Positions 37,301 to 52,446 of a DNA stretch of 64,000 nucleotides are shown here, one piece after another (positions within the stretch are counted from its first letter, which is position 1; the number at the start of each line of letters is the position of its first letter). The stretch lies in assembly GCF_021462225.1 (NCBI RefSeq), contig NC_061797.1, positions 33,754,147-33,818,146 of the forward strand, given 5' to 3'. The DNA comes from Girardinichthys multiradiatus (lineage: Eukaryota > Chordata > Actinopteri > Cyprinodontiformes > Goodeidae). The notes beneath the pieces were generated by a model. That model was not told the origin of the DNA, ran no database searches, and was given only the letters and a program-made list of their open reading frames with translations. A program made the translations under genes and the position numbers.

Positions 37301-40300
37301 CCAACAAACCTGATTCTTAGTCTAAACAGTATTTTTGCCAAATACTTTAGGGACTGTTTGTTTTAGCCCAAATGGCAGACAGAAAACATGTAAACATGTT
37401 TTTTCAAGGTATAGATACTTTTGTAAATCCATCCATCGTCTATACAAGCCTATCTATTCAGGATCATGGGGGGCAGGGGGGTTTCTGGGGTGGCTTGTGC
37501 CCATCTCCAGTGGGTCATTGGTTGAGAGGCAGGGTACAACAGGCACAGGTGGCCTGACACACAGGGCGACACACAAATGCACACACGCACTCATACCTAA
37601 GGGCAATTTAGAGAGACCAAGTAACCTAACGGCCATGTTTTGGACTGTGGGAGAAGCCAGAGTATCCAGAGAGAATCCACATATGCATGGGGAGAACACG
37701 CAGAAAGACCCCAGGCTGGGATTTGAACCCAGGACCCACTTGCTCCAAAGCAAGTGTGCTACCAACTGCAGCTCTATGAAGCCGTACTATATGTATGTAT
37801 ATACAAAAAACATGAAATTTACCACATTTAATCCTGCTTTTAGCTTTTTTGTATGCTTTAAAACACAAAAATCCAGTTTAAGGTAAATTGATTTGCTTAT
37901 TTGACTTCTAACTATTATACTGTAATCAGCTCATAAGATACAGTACCTGAGGATCAAACAAAAAGTATGGGCGTCCGTTTTTTATTTGGATGGCCAAAAA
38001 CTCCTCCTGATCTCCTGGAGAGAAGGCACAAAGCAGGAGGCCATCTGGGGACCAAGTCTTGAAACTCAGCTTAACACCTAGTGCAAAATTAAAATCAGAA
38101 ATAATAAGACAGAGAGAACCAAGGAAATGACACATTTTCATACATTATATCTCAAACACCTAAGCAATGGGAAAACTGTTATTACAATAAAACAATTAAT
38201 GCAATTAAAAAGCGGAATAATGCTTTTCTGTTAAATACTCCGGGCTTTGCTAAAGGTGCTTGTGTTGCAATTGTAATGATGTATCAGCTCTAATCTCAAA
38301 AGAAAGACACAACATAACCTAAAAATACATCCAGATGTTTTACTTTTTTTCTCTGAATGTTTTTCTAAAATTTTGAAACAACCTAAAAAGCTCTGTGGTG
38401 GGAATCAAAAATCAAGTCAATATTTTCTTACACACATTTAGAAACAGACAGTTTTGTGCACAGTCCTTTACGAAGTGTCAGCTAGCAGGTCAGGATTATT
38501 GAATTATTTTTAAAATATCAAAAACTACCAAGTACAAATGTTAGGAAATAGAGTTTGAGTCAATACTCTTTGACAATACACTAATATATCTGATTTAAAG
38601 TTAAAAAACAAGGAAAAAGAACTGTATGAAGAGCAAAGCTCTAAACGGACTATTTTCACTGTTAGACAGCTGTCTAAGATAATCCTACCACCAAGATACA
38701 CATGAGGAAACTAGTCTTAGAAGACACGTCTACTTCCACACTTTTACCACCTCTCACTTGTGATCTCTTTCTTTTATCTCTTCCAAGATAGAGCCTTTCC
38801 TGTGTACATTATGAGATCAAAAAAGAGTTAGATTTTGCACTGACACTTTTACATTCATGAAACAGCAATAAGGGAACTGATAAAGGTTAAAAAGAAAGCT
38901 GAATACTTTAGGATCCAAACACTATGTAAGTCCATTGAAGGGTCCATTTGAATCTATGCTAAAAATCAATTAGAGATTTAAGGACATTATATTTCTGTGC
39001 CATTTTATGATACAGTACAGGTGATATAGTGCTTTTTGTATAATTAATGAAAGCCTAAACAGCTAAATATACATATACATAAATGACACGAATATCAATA
39101 CAGTGAAATAAATAAACATTTTTAAGTGCAAAGAAAACCAAATACTTTTTTTTTTTTTTTTTGCTTGTCTGCATTAGTTCCAACAGTCTATCTGTATTTG
39201 CGTCATAGTAAAAACTAAAAACAAACTACCTATTCTTCATTTGTTATTCAAATATGGGTCATGATCACAGAATAAAGCCAGAAAATCTATAAAACCAAGG
39301 TGTATCAAACATAATAAAAGTGAGTTTTGAATAGACCTATCCTGAATCCTGAACCACAAAAATATATTTTTAGGAGAATTCTACATTAATTTAAGTCATA
39401 CTCTATAGTATTTTCTCAAAGGTTGGAGTTAGAAGATAGATTTTTATATTAGGTCTTCTGGCGTGTGCTGCTAAACATTTACTGTCTCAAACAGCAGCTA
39501 AAAGAAACCAGGAGGTTTACCTAAACTAGATAAACATCCAGTAAAATGTGACAAATAGAACATTTATCATTGGACTATTTGACAGCACCTATATTCTAAC
39601 ACTTTATTAAAATCACTGTAAAGTTTATAGTAATATGTCATCGTAATATATTTTTAAATGATTTAAACATCAAACATTTCCATTTTCAACCACATCTGTG
39701 GCAGTCAAGAAAGGAAGCCAACAGTATATTGATCTATTGTAGCTATCAAAAATTAATTCATGATTCTTTTCAGTTGAATCCAATTTAACTGAAAACATTT
39801 TAATTCAAAAACACTTATTCATTTCAAAGGGAAATTAAATGTTGTGGCCAATTATAAACACAGTTATTTAAAAGATGTGTAAAGTTACCTCAAAATAAGT
39901 GGCAACACTAACAGATTTACAACATATAAAGCCGTTGCTACTGGACAGTGGGAGTCTGTCAGAACTCTTGTCAGACCTTGGCATTACATCACAAGGTTCC
40001 TAAAAGTGGTTCCCGCTGTTGAAACATATATATATATACTGTATTAACTTCATTTAATGAGGTTTTCAAACACATTAATAAAACAGAGAAACCTTTGAAA
40101 AACATGTTATGACCTCTTCAAAGCTTCTGCAATGTGGGAAACTAACGTAGCTTTATTGTAGTAAGACAGAGACCATTTAAGTCATCCTGCCTTCTGTCTT
40201 GTCATGTTACCATAGATCAGGGTTTGGATCTTAATCCACTTCTAGATCCATATAACAGCACAGACAGAGCAAGTTTGTGTCTTTGGGGAGTGTGTTTCAG

Positions 40301-43300
40301 CTCCGTCTATTTCCATAAAGAAAAAGGAGCAGGAACCTGTGAGGATTTGAACGAAGGCAGTTTAGGGTTAAACAGAAGACATTGTTTGCAAAATGATGAT
40401 GGTGAATTGAATCAAAATGAAGAGAAGTAGGACAAGTAAAAGCTCAAACCTGCTCATTTTTCCCCAATTTCACGACACACACAATTGGACAAGAATTAGA
40501 CAAACTAAGTGAAAACCTGTCAATTTTTCCTCACAGAAAAGATCATGCTACATATCACATACATAGGTTAAGGATCTCTACTGAAATCTTCAAAGTACAC
40601 CTTTGTATGAAGATTCAGCTTGTATATCAGGTTGTCAATGTCAGTGCACATCGATAATAAATAAAATGCCTCTATCAGATTTTTACTTTCCCTCAAATTA
40701 ATCCTACACACATTTAAGCGCAGAATATCAAATATAATATTATACCTTTTAAATATAAAGGATACACACATAATAAATAAGGTTTAAAGAATACTTCCAA
40801 AATTATTACACATCAGCTCCCCCCAAAAAATTATCTATTTTAGTTATATTTTATAACTTTCAAAGTGATTGTAGAATAAAGCAAAGCTAATAAACTGTTT
40901 CATGCATTGAACTTGCATTTTGTACTTTAAGGAGGTAGGCGTCATTTAAATTCATGACCTTGTCACAACAGAGAAGAGTGAAGTCATGACAGATACTTGA
41001 CATTACATTACCCCCCTTTAACCATCTCTCTCTCTCCATCACACCTTCCTGATCTTTCAATCCTTCCTATCTTTCATCCTTTGCTTTTAACCTTACTCAT
41101 CCTTCTTGTGACCTTTTCATTCTCCTTTTCCTATACCATCTTCCATCCCCTGAATAAGCTTTCCTTTGGGTGTCTTCAATTCTCTACTGTATTCTAATAC
41201 AGTTTTCTATTCTAGTTCAGGCACAAACTTCCCCTCCGATTTGCCATTTTAATTCTAGTGAAAACTAATACCCAGACTAAAACTTTTACAAGTTTATTAG
41301 TAAATTAATCACATACTTACACTTAAACTATATGCCTGCTCAGACATTTCTGGCTGTGTTAAGGCTGCAGCCTGAAAAACACTAATGCTACCTACAACAA
41401 CCAAAACCACTAAGCTTGGGTGCTATTTTAAAGGTCTGCTTCTCCATAAGTATGAGCCAAAGAAAACAGTGGCCAGTGCAGCACATAAAAAATTTCAAGT
41501 GATCATGAAAGTCCTGCAAGGTGTGCTCGTTTTACTTGTTAACTAAAGAACAGGCAGGATGAAAATCCTTACCCCAATGCCTGAGCTATGACACTGGAGA
41601 AGAAGCATTGACATCTGTGAAGAATTAACAGTAGGGCTGCGCAATATTAGAAAAACATGCAATATCCGATAATATGTGTTGCAGATAGTGTTGCAGTTTA
41701 AAATAAAATTAAAAATGAATAAAATGAGTAGTCTATTCAGCCACTGGAAGAAAATGGTTTACTATTTTCATCTCAACAACAGGGTTTTATTGAACAGGTT
41801 ACTTTTGGCCAAGGTCTGCGGCTCTGGTACTGAAACACCTTAGCTGTAGTTGCTTATTGATTCGACTACCTTACCACTGCTTTACCTTCTAAAACTTTTT
41901 ATGCTGCATTAAACAACACGTGTCAGCAAGTATATTACGCAAGTTTTAACAAACTGAAAATGCCTCTCGCCCCTAGACTGCTGGACAACCCCCAATATGG
42001 AATAATCGGTATAGAAGATGAATAAATGAATGAATTTCACTTTTGAACTGAATCACCAAAATAATTTTTTGATATTTTAATTATTGAGATAAAACTGTAA
42101 TCTCACAAAAGGCTAGTTCCTTCAAATTACCAAGTATTTTAATAAAATGCAGATAAAACTGCTCAGAAATAAATTAATGACACTGCTTAGTTTTTCATTC
42201 ATTCATAGGGATGTCATGTCAATTTTGCATTTCCCATTACCAACTTTTTCTTCCATCTGTTCTAACCTCTTTGTTCACCAATTATAACTGCCAAGCTGTA
42301 AGCTTCTCTTGGTTGCATTTTTCTGTGGTCAGAAGACAAGATGAGTCTCAAATAGTACTGGAAAACCGTGTTTACCTGCAGTCGCCATCAAAACATTTGG
42401 GGGCTAGGGTGTTCATGAAAGGGATAAAAAGGGCATGCCCATTCTGCGTCCTCGGGTTTGTGTGACCAGCCACGCTGCCGCCATGATGGCTTTCTTTTGC
42501 ACACACACTGCGCTACAGCACTATTTCTTTACATTCTGCCTTGCTGATTCCATCCCCCACACGCACCAACAGCACACCAAACATTTACACTGACAACATA
42601 CAGATTGATTATTTCTTATTTTAAATAAATGGGTTTAAAAAGGCTTAAAACTATTTTGGTGTCGTGTCCCCCCTTTTCTTGGTTACAGCTTTTGGGCTGG
42701 GTCGTAACAACTGTGATTTTGGCCTGTATTTAAAGTAAGGACAAATGGAGACACTCATTTAGACAATAAAGAAAGTACTATACATGTGCAGTGATCTCTG
42801 TGCTTTGGCAGCAGCAGAGAGATCATTGATCTTCCAGAGCTGTGTAGAGACACACCTGTCCTCAAACTTGCTAGTTTTACTTGCATCAATTAAAAGAAGC
42901 CAACAAGGCTGTCTGGATGAAATAAAATCTAGCAAAACCATTGGAAAAAGATTAAATAGAAGCTCTGGGGCCAGGGTTAACAGAAAAAACTATCATTCAG
43001 ATAGTAAACAAAATGTATATGATAATAATAAACCATGTATAAAGGTGACAGACACGTAATCTCGTTTGATTTCATTGAATGTTTTATGGTGCCTTTTATG
43101 GTGGTAGGAGACCACGCAAGACCCTACTGCTTGTTGACAACAGTCTCCCCCCACTCCAACCCCAAACCCCTAAGTATCCCTATTGCATTCAGATTGAGGT
43201 GCAGGATGGGGCACTGCATGGTCCTGCAGCATGAATCCCACCTTGGACGCCAGCTCCCACGAAGCATGTACGAATTGACATTTGGTCAGGACTAAATCTT

Positions 43301-46300
43301 CAATGGGAGATGATTTGACAAGACCAAAACTGCATGGACACAAAATGTACTCGCCCAATCAGTGCCTGTCCAGGGTACACCCTGCCAGTCCATCACTGGG
43401 CTACATAGGGCAGACAATGCACACGCACACACTCAAACCTAAGGGCAATTTAGAGAGACCAACTGACCTAACAATCATGGTTTTTGAACTAAGGGAGGAA
43501 GCATGAATACACAAAGGAAACCCATGCATGCACAGAGAGAACATGCAAACTCCATGCACAGAGACCCCAGGCCGTAATTTGAATCCAGGACCTTCTTGCT
43601 GTACTTGAACGGCACTTTCAGGTCATGCCACAACATCTTAGCAAAAGTCACCAAAACAGTCTTGGATAATAAGATGTTTTTGGAAAATGTGAGAAGTGTC
43701 ACTGTGTTCAGCAGTGGTTTTGGCCAGTCTCTTTCTTATTGTTGAATAAACACTAACCTTAACTGAGGCAAGTGAGGCCTGTAGTGTTTCAGATGTTGCT
43801 CTGGGATTTTTTCTGACCTCTTGGATAAATGGTTGATGCACTCTTAAAGTAATTGTGGTAGGTCTGTCACTGCTGGAAAGGTTTACCATGGTTTCACGCT
43901 TTCTCCATTTGTGGGTAATGGTTCTTTCTGTGGTTTGCTAAAGTCCGCAACCTGCTTTATAACCCTTTCCAGACTGATATATCAATGACTTTGCTTTGCA
44001 TGTGTAATTAAAAGTCTTTAGATTCAAGCATATGTCTCCTTTTGAGACCTTCAAACCTACTTCAGACAAGTTGTATTTAAGTGGTTTCCTGTTTCTTCAG
44101 GCTTGATGTGGCAAGTGAAATTTGACTTTTGTCTCTTAATAATCATCATTTAAAAACTACATTTTGCATTTACTCAGGTTATTTGTGTCTGTTATTAAAA
44201 TTGGTTAAACAATCCAAGATATTTAGGTGTGGAAAAAAAACTGAGGCAGTCTATACATTTCAGAAATGAAAGTGTTTATGATTGCATTTAACAATGTGGC
44301 TTTGAATTGTGTTTGAATCCTTGTGCTGGACAAGATGTTGGCCAAGCATGTCAAAGGTACAGCATCTACTGACCCTGCTCATGCTCCTTCCTTCACATAT
44401 TCCCATAGGACTTGTGCTACTTCACACTGACAACCACTTTAGAGCCATCAGCAGACAAACCTGAGCATGCACCATGACAGGTGACTGTGTTGCATACACA
44501 GTACAATCAAAAACACTTTTCACAAACACACATACACTCGTGTGCACAAACACAGTGCACTTCACAAGCACAAAACACAACAAGCACAATATGCACAATA
44601 AATCCTGACAGAAACACATGCCCAAACATGTGTTTACATCAATGTTTTTCTCACAGGAGCTTCATGGGGTAATTCACAGATTTAAACAGTTAAACAACTA
44701 TAGTAGCAACAATTAGATCTCATTTTTGCCTGAATTGTCTTGTGCTGTTTTAAAGTATTTATCCTGTCACTTTAAAATGCTGAACCCCCAAAAAACTTCA
44801 GCAGCTATTTCAGTACTTTTACTGTATGTTACCACACAATAATTTTGTAAATCCACCATCTTGAATAGGACAAAACAATGGCTAGACATTAATCCAAGTC
44901 TTGCATTGCCCTAACTAGATTCCAGAACTAAATCCAACAAAAATGTTTTGCAATGACACAAGGAAGTCTGGACAAGAGATATCCCAGTAATCTGATAGAT
45001 TTGAAGAACTTTTGCAAGGTAGAATGGGCAAATAGGATAGAAACATTCTTAATTGTCCAACAGTCGGGAAATCTAGGTTCATCAGCGGCAAAGTAAAAAG
45101 CAAACAGAACCACGCAGGTACACACAAAGTACGTTAAAATAAAAACTATAAAAAGCAAAAGATAAGGGCAAATACTGTAGTTATTAAATATGGCATACTC
45201 AGATTAAATGAAAGGTGCAATAGAGTAGGGCATTTTTGAAAATGTACAAAATGCGTATGAATAACTGTGCAGAAAAAAACAACAACATACTTTTTACAAA
45301 AACAAACTGTGCAGATAACAGCAGGGCTGTAAAGACTTCATGAGCTTGTTGGGAGGAGGGATAGTGATAGTCTAACAGCAGTTGGGAGGGATCTGGGATA
45401 AAACTCCTTTGAGCACTTTGGATGCAGCAGTCTTTCACTGAAGGAGCTCAGCAGTTTAATGTTATTGATACACTCCAAATAACAAACAAATAAGTCCAAT
45501 AATATTCAATTGGAATTGAATATTCCAATTAAGTAAAAAAATATTTTAGGATATATTACATTATGTGCGTGCACACTTGTGCTGGGTTATTGAATGTTTT
45601 TCTATTTTTAATATATTTCCTCTCCAGAGGTTTGTTAGTATTTCTGATGAATTCTAGATTATATGTCACATTACAGGTGGAAAAATATTTGAAGATTATT
45701 CATCATGGTCTGAATGTTTAAGTCTCAAAAACCTACAATTTCAACAGGATGTGCACACTTTTGAGAGTTATTGTAGCTGCTTTTTTTACAAGGCAAATGT
45801 GTAGCTACCATCAGGTCTGGGGACCCAAAGTAAGCTTGTTTAAATATTATTGGAAATATAAAAACCTTAATTACAAAATCCAGAGAATAATTTTAGAACA
45901 AAAAGGAAAATAATTAAAAGAAATAAAATAAAAAATCCTGTTACAAACTGTTATTCTTTCATTAAGGAAAGAAACGTATAAACATGTAGGGGATAATATT
46001 CATCCTTCCAATTCAGTTTTACTTAGGAAAATCATACAACTACTTAATAGGCGAAATTTAAAAACTGAGAAGTATCCAAATTGGACTTCCGCTTTAACTT
46101 TAATAACAGGCTTTTGTCAAATACCATGATTTGCAGCATTAAGAGGTAGAAATATTGAGCAATTTGCAATTTTGAGGTTTATTTATTAGTTCATATTGTT
46201 TAATGCTCATTGTTTCTCTTCTCTCTGTCTTAGTAAACAGCGGAGGTTGTGTGTAATCATCTACACAACATAACCTGAATAACTCCAGTCATGTTAGCTC

Positions 46301-49300
46301 TCTGCTGGCATTAATCAGAGCCTGGCATATTAATGAGAGCGCGGCAGCTAGCTAATTACACCCATAGATTCTGCAGCAGCCCATTAAATATACAAATGAC
46401 AGAATTAAAGAGCCCAGCCTCTTCTGATTAATCTTTAAATGGGGAAAAACTAATGATGTCTGTGCAAACTTTCCCTTCACACGTTTTTCCCCGTCTCCTC
46501 TCAACGTCAGTGCATAGCAATCAATCATATTAATTAAGGAAAAATAATTTGTATCATTTAACATTTCCCTCTTCCTGTTCACTTGCTGCAGTGCAGTGCA
46601 CTGTATTAGACATATCTGGAAATTATCCAAGTCTATTTGTTCTTTCATTTATTTCTTTTTTCTTTTTTTCTAACTATTTGTGTAATGTTTCATCTAACTT
46701 CATTAACTGCTGATAGAAGAAATACATCTGGATTAGCAAAAAAATATAAGCAGGATGTCTTCCCCATTCCAATTAACCCACTTCATGCCTAAAATATGAA
46801 GAATTACAAGAAGAGGAAGAGACACCCATTTCCATCTAAATACATTATTTTGCAAAGAACAACATATGTCACTCTTAACCGAGACCCACAAGGTCGTTAA
46901 TTCAAATGTAAACATGAAGAGCAGGAAGTAATACTGAAGAATTATAGGTAAGATGAATGAACTAACAAGCATTTATGGAAACAGGCACTCAGAGGTTATT
47001 CATATCAGAGCATGATTACATACCGTTCTAAAGTAAGATGCAGTGTGACCAATGCTGACCTTAAGTACCTTTATTAGGCACTAAGAAACATCTTTAAACA
47101 TAAGTGAACAGATTTAATTTATGGAAACATGCACTTGCAGTAATAGCACATAGAAAAATATCCTATTTAACCAAAAATAATTTTACCAAAGGGACCATTA
47201 AGCAACAGGTGAAAGGGTAAATATTATTGAATTTCAGATGGTAAGATTTGTTTTACCTTAAATAGGAATTACCATGCACAATATTGACCCTGCTCAAGGA
47301 TGCACCCTTAACATGTTTAGGAAATAAAACTATCTGCATTAGGAAACAACAGATAAATAACAGCCCTGGGACAGAGGCTAATGTTGCCAGAGAAAATTGA
47401 CGAATTGCTGCTCAATAAGAAAATTCAAAGGGAGCAATGATACCAGTGCACAATTTTTAAGGCCTATAAGCAAACTTTAAAATTAGAATAGATGTTTTAA
47501 AAATAGGTTTAACTTACTATGGTTAAAACTGTTATGGACGTCAAAGTTAAAGACACAAAACTACAGCAATTTAGTAATTATAAAAAAGTTGCAGTTGTAC
47601 AGCTATCATTGCTTGAGTTACAAGGTTTCCACAAGATATCAACGATTGACAAGTCTCTCCTCTGTGATCAATTGACTCTCAAGGGGGCATTACACTGCAT
47701 TACATTCATAATCCAATTTGGCTTTGATTTGTTCGCTCTTCCGTGCGCTTCTATGGGAATAATTGTCTGCAGATGATGCTATTAGTATTGACGGTTGTAA
47801 AAGGGCGACGGTTTGAAGACTGCCGACACATTGATGGTCCAGAATAGATCCGGTCTGAAAGTGATTGTCTGATCCATTACCCTTTATGAAGGAGGAGACT
47901 GGTTAGGGCGAAGAAGCATGTCTCAATAACAAAAATCATCATCTATTTGTTGCCAGTGTTCAAAGAGACTTTTTACCTCAGTCCCATAAGGACAAGGAAG
48001 AGATCAAAAATGTAATTTGTTGATTTGGGATTAAAGTACTGAACAAGAGTAATGAACGAGAGCCAAGATCAATGAGTAAAGTGATAAAAAAAAATAAGCA
48101 GAATAATCATTTCTAGTCCCTAAAATAGAAAAGAAATGTACTCCCAGTAGACAAATGAACCCAAATTATTAAGTTAACAGAAAAAAACAATATGTCTATG
48201 ATTGTCTATTGATGTCTAGAGTTATATTTACAATTACATATAGACAGTAATTGGTAACAATGTGTTGCTGTTTATCAAATAGAAATGTGTCTGTTTTTAG
48301 TATGACTATGTGGCCATCAACAAGAACTTTATTTGTTTAATAGATATTGACTGCTGTGTGTAGGAATTAGAGATAAATAATAAATTGCATGAAACAATAA
48401 CATTGTTACCAGTTTCAGAAAACTTGCTTGCCCAAAGATGCAACTAAATGTTTGACTTTTTTAACATGGTTTTAACGATTTCACGTTACTTAAACCTTAG
48501 GATATATTTTATATTTGTCTTCACAAACAAATATAACTGGTGATTCCTAGTTTGCACTGAAGAGTTAAGCAATCTCAAGTGGCATCAAAGAGTTTCGCAT
48601 GCTCAAATCCTACTGATTAGTATCAGCAGTCATTAATTATGAGCGTCAGACTGGGTGATGTTCTCAGATGAAGCAGAACATGTTTGGCTGTGGAGCTCAA
48701 CCCTCTAATGATGCTAGTAAACAGAAAGATAATTGTCCTTTAGGATTGACTGGGGAAGTCATTCTAAAGGAACGTTACTATACGACAGACTGCTGTCTGG
48801 ACACAAAAATACATGTGTTTGCAAGTGTACACACAGGATGGTAAGGGTACTAAAAAGGTTGTGAATTTTAAATGATCATGACTTAAAACTGGACAGAAAA
48901 CACAAAGGGAAATTCAGAACTCTAAAATGATATGTGGATGCTCTTAAACACACTAAAGGTTTGGCTAAATTATTTAATAAGACAATTTCTTACCAGTAAA
49001 GTCAGTGTTGTTGGGAAGAGTGTTACTGGGAAACTGGTAATAACCATTCCCTGGAAATCTGGTGCCTCTAACAACTGGCTCTTGAGGATCAGAGAGTGAT
49101 ACGTCTGTCCTCTCCACCTGTAAAACATAAAATATATACCAACAGAAGTATTAAAAATACATCATATTGGATAAAATTTATTACAGAAGCTGAGATGTTA
49201 GTAAAGGTTAGAAATGTATTTGCTCACCTTACTGATTTCGTTTGTTTTTGATTTTTTTTGGTCACACTTAAATGTTTCATTTCATCAAATACATTTTACA

Positions 49301-52300
49301 ATAGACAAAGACAACCCAAGTAAATCCTAAGGACAGCTTTCAAATTGTACTTTCATTTTTAAAGCTCAGTTAGATTTCACACTCAGGCCTTCTTACTTTC
49401 CGATATAAAGAATCCAAAAGCCTAAATAGAAGATGTCTGACAACATAAAGGCAAAAGAAATCTCAAAAAAACACTTCATGTATTGATCTATAGAAATTCA
49501 AGAACAGATGGGGAACAATGTCACTGACTTTCATAAGTCTGGAAAAGGTTACAAAGTCATTTCGAAGGATTAGGGACTTCAGCGAACCACAGTAACATCC
49601 ACTGTTCGGAAATGGAGAAAAGTTCCAAGGCCAAACCAACTGCAGACCAAAATAGGAAAACTTAACCCCATCTCACATTTGAAAAACATTCTCAAGACCT
49701 TTTGGGAAATATTTTTTGACTGGTGGGATAAAAGTGGAACCTTTTTAGAAGGTGTCCCGTTAATTCCAGCATACAACTAAGAGCATTGCAGAATAAGAAC
49801 ATCATACAAACATGGTGTTGGTAGTATGATGGCCTGGGGCTAATTTGCTACTTCAAGACCTGGACAATTTGATGGAACCATAAATTCTGCTCTCCATCAG
49901 AAAGTCCTGAAGGACAATGTCCACCAATTTGCTCCTAATCTTGCTTAAACAAATAGAAAGCCATCAACTTAGGCTGAATTAAAATAATTCAATAAAGAAA
50001 AGTAGGCCAGGATTCCTCCACAGTGATGTAAAAAAATCGTTAATTATTGCAGCGGACTGGTGCTATTAGGTTTAGGCTATACATAGGGCCAGGTGGGTCG
50101 AATAGGTTTTTTGCCTCCGTATTTTTATTTTTTGTATTTACTCAAATTATCTTTCTCTACTATACAAATTGTCTTGTTAAATTGGAACATTTAAGTGTGA
50201 AGTGATGTTTACAGTAGAGATGAACCAATTGCAATCGACCAATCAAACACCATTCATTGAATTCATTAAAACTAACAAGTCTCACCTTTTGCAAAGCACA
50301 CCAACCAGCAGCAGGTACATTAATGCAGATTTTTCAGTTTACTAAAAATTTGTTTAACGTTGGAGACATGTTTAGATGCATAAATATGGAAGATTCTTTT
50401 ATTTTAAGTTGGATACAATACAACAACCTCTATTAAAGATAATGCAGCATATTTATTTCTCAAATAGTTTATTTTTTTTCTTCTTGGAAAAAAAAATTTG
50501 AATCTGTCAAAATAAGAATTAGCCTGGGTAAAAACATTTAACCCATGGTAGAAATTCACACCAGGAAAAATGAACCTGGCAGGGAGGTAGTACATTTATT
50601 TGTTGTCAATGAATAACCTAATATATCTCTAAATGTTACAACCGTACTTTGACTTTGATTAATAAAGTTTCACAGTGAAAACTCTGTGAAATGATCACAA
50701 ACTTGTGGCTACAGCACTGGGCTTTAATCACACCTGCAGCCATTTCACCTCTTCTCCCACCTCAAAAGCTATAAAACATGGAAGTCTGCATCAGCAAAAT
50801 TCCTTTAAAACTCTATACAGTAACACCTTTATGAGGAGTTTGTAGTGACTTCATATAAGTTATAAAGTGCAGTTGCTGAGGAAGTGTTATTGTTTCTAGA
50901 TTTATTGATAAAAATCACAGGTTTTAATTCCATGATGGAAGCTTTTCACATGCTTTCAACCGCTCAGTAAGACACAGCTGCAGAAGGAGGAGTTATTCAA
51001 CAGCACTGTTTTAGACCTCACATTGAAAACTACTTTAAAAAAAAAAAAACAGTGGAAAAAAAAGGCCAGATTTCAGTTAAAGCATGCCAAAAGAAAACCA
51101 GAAATTGGTATTTGCCAGGAAAAGCCTGATCAGTGCATTTCTACAGTAGTTTGTGAAACATTGTCAAGGTATTACAAGACAAAATGTTTCCTTGAAAGCA
51201 TGTAGAATCATTTATGGCAATTTAGCATTCAGATGTAAAAATAAGTAACTGAAAACGATAAATGCCTACTTTATGTTTATAGACACAAAATCCAGTCATA
51301 AATATTTTGTTCTTGTAAATCAGCTTGCGTAGCTGTGAGTAACATTTTGTAAAAAATATTGTAAAAAGTATTTATTCAAGTTGCAAATTTTCTTTGTGAA
51401 GGTCTCTTTACAGATACGCTAAAATCTATATGTAAAACTCTGTGCTCAAGTTCCCCAACTTGCATGAGAGTTTCAACTTATTATGAACCTTTTCTCTTGC
51501 CGATTGGTTAACATCATGCCAATCACAAATTTAACAGTCCAATCAGAGAACAGATGAGTTTGGCTGTAATGGAGGCCTTTAATTGAGTGCAGGTCCTGGA
51601 TGGATACTACATTTTAACGATGGAGGACAGCGCTACCGCAACTGCGGCTGACGTAGGCATGACTTAATGGTTAAGTGGAACAACAAGATCATTGTCCAGA
51701 TACATAGTTTTGAAAATCACGTACGGTTACTATACTCTGTCATTTTGTGAGGTGCAGATCAGAAAAGCTAGCTTGAACAGGAATAGTAACATCACTCCTC
51801 ACATTGCATATGTCCAAATTTTTCCCTTGTGGTCTGTTCAGTCTGCTTAAAAATCACCACTGTCGAGAACAATGTCATCCGATATAAAACTAATCTTGAC
51901 AAGATGTGTTGTTAACAGTTAGAACTGAACTGCTCTGAATCTACGTCGGCCCTGGCACTTTAAAAGTGACACTATTTAATACTCTGTCCTACCAAACTAC
52001 ACCTATAGGAACTGGTATACAGTACGCAAAGTCTGTTAATAAGTTTACCATATATCAAATGTGTTCTGAGACTTTATAGTTAATTCTATATTATGTTATT
52101 TATCTTAAAGTATGCTATGCTAAAATTGTGGGTCGTTTGTGTTGTCATGGGAATATTAAAGCAGTTGACAATTAGCCACAATCATCATCATCATTTTAAT
52201 ATCTAGTAAAGTAAGTAAAGTGCCGTACTGGTGAATAACAGATAAAATAAAAATTAAAAACAATTTTATAAAAAACCTTAAGCAATAAAATCAGCAATAA

Positions 52301-52391
52301 AATACAACAAAGACTGGCCTAATACATGTAGATTTTAGTATTGTATCTGTAAAGAGACCTTAAATGTAAAGTACAAATTAAAAGTACAAAT

Positions 52392-52446
<55 letters not shown>

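Larger units (their letters stand above)
31373..37946 (-). other. ush2a intron (6.6 kb) with Tc1 copies and a tRNA-type repeat
   Basis: Between the listed elements, 31373-32484 and 34893-37414 show AT-rich sequence without recognised repeats. A block around 35930-36120 has conserved-element-like composition (see findings). Confidence 0.7.
38078..48993 (-). other. largest ush2a intron (10.9 kb)
   Basis: Mostly AT-rich, unremarkable sequence. Listed insertions lie at 42400-42709 and 43370-44200. The rest (38078-42400, 44200-48993) contains no recognised repeat beyond simple tracts such as T17 at 39146-39162. Two blocks (46240-46500, 47590-47960) look like possible conserved non-coding elements. 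Confidence 0.65.

Noticed and set aside
37740..37790. Possible tRNA gene
   Set aside because: Box A/B-like blocks are present but no cloverleaf with paired acceptor stem can be drawn; it is the head of an interspersed repeat.
37335..37886. 183-codon plus-strand frame
   Set aside because: Covers a tRNA-type interspersed repeat; its peptide is a by-product of the repeat sequence.
40224..40430. 68-codon plus-strand frame
   Set aside because: Short, no motif, inside an AT-rich intron of ush2a.
52400..52445. Repeat array that could be mistaken for a CRISPR
   Set aside because: It is a plain AC dinucleotide run without spacers; the genome is eukaryotic.
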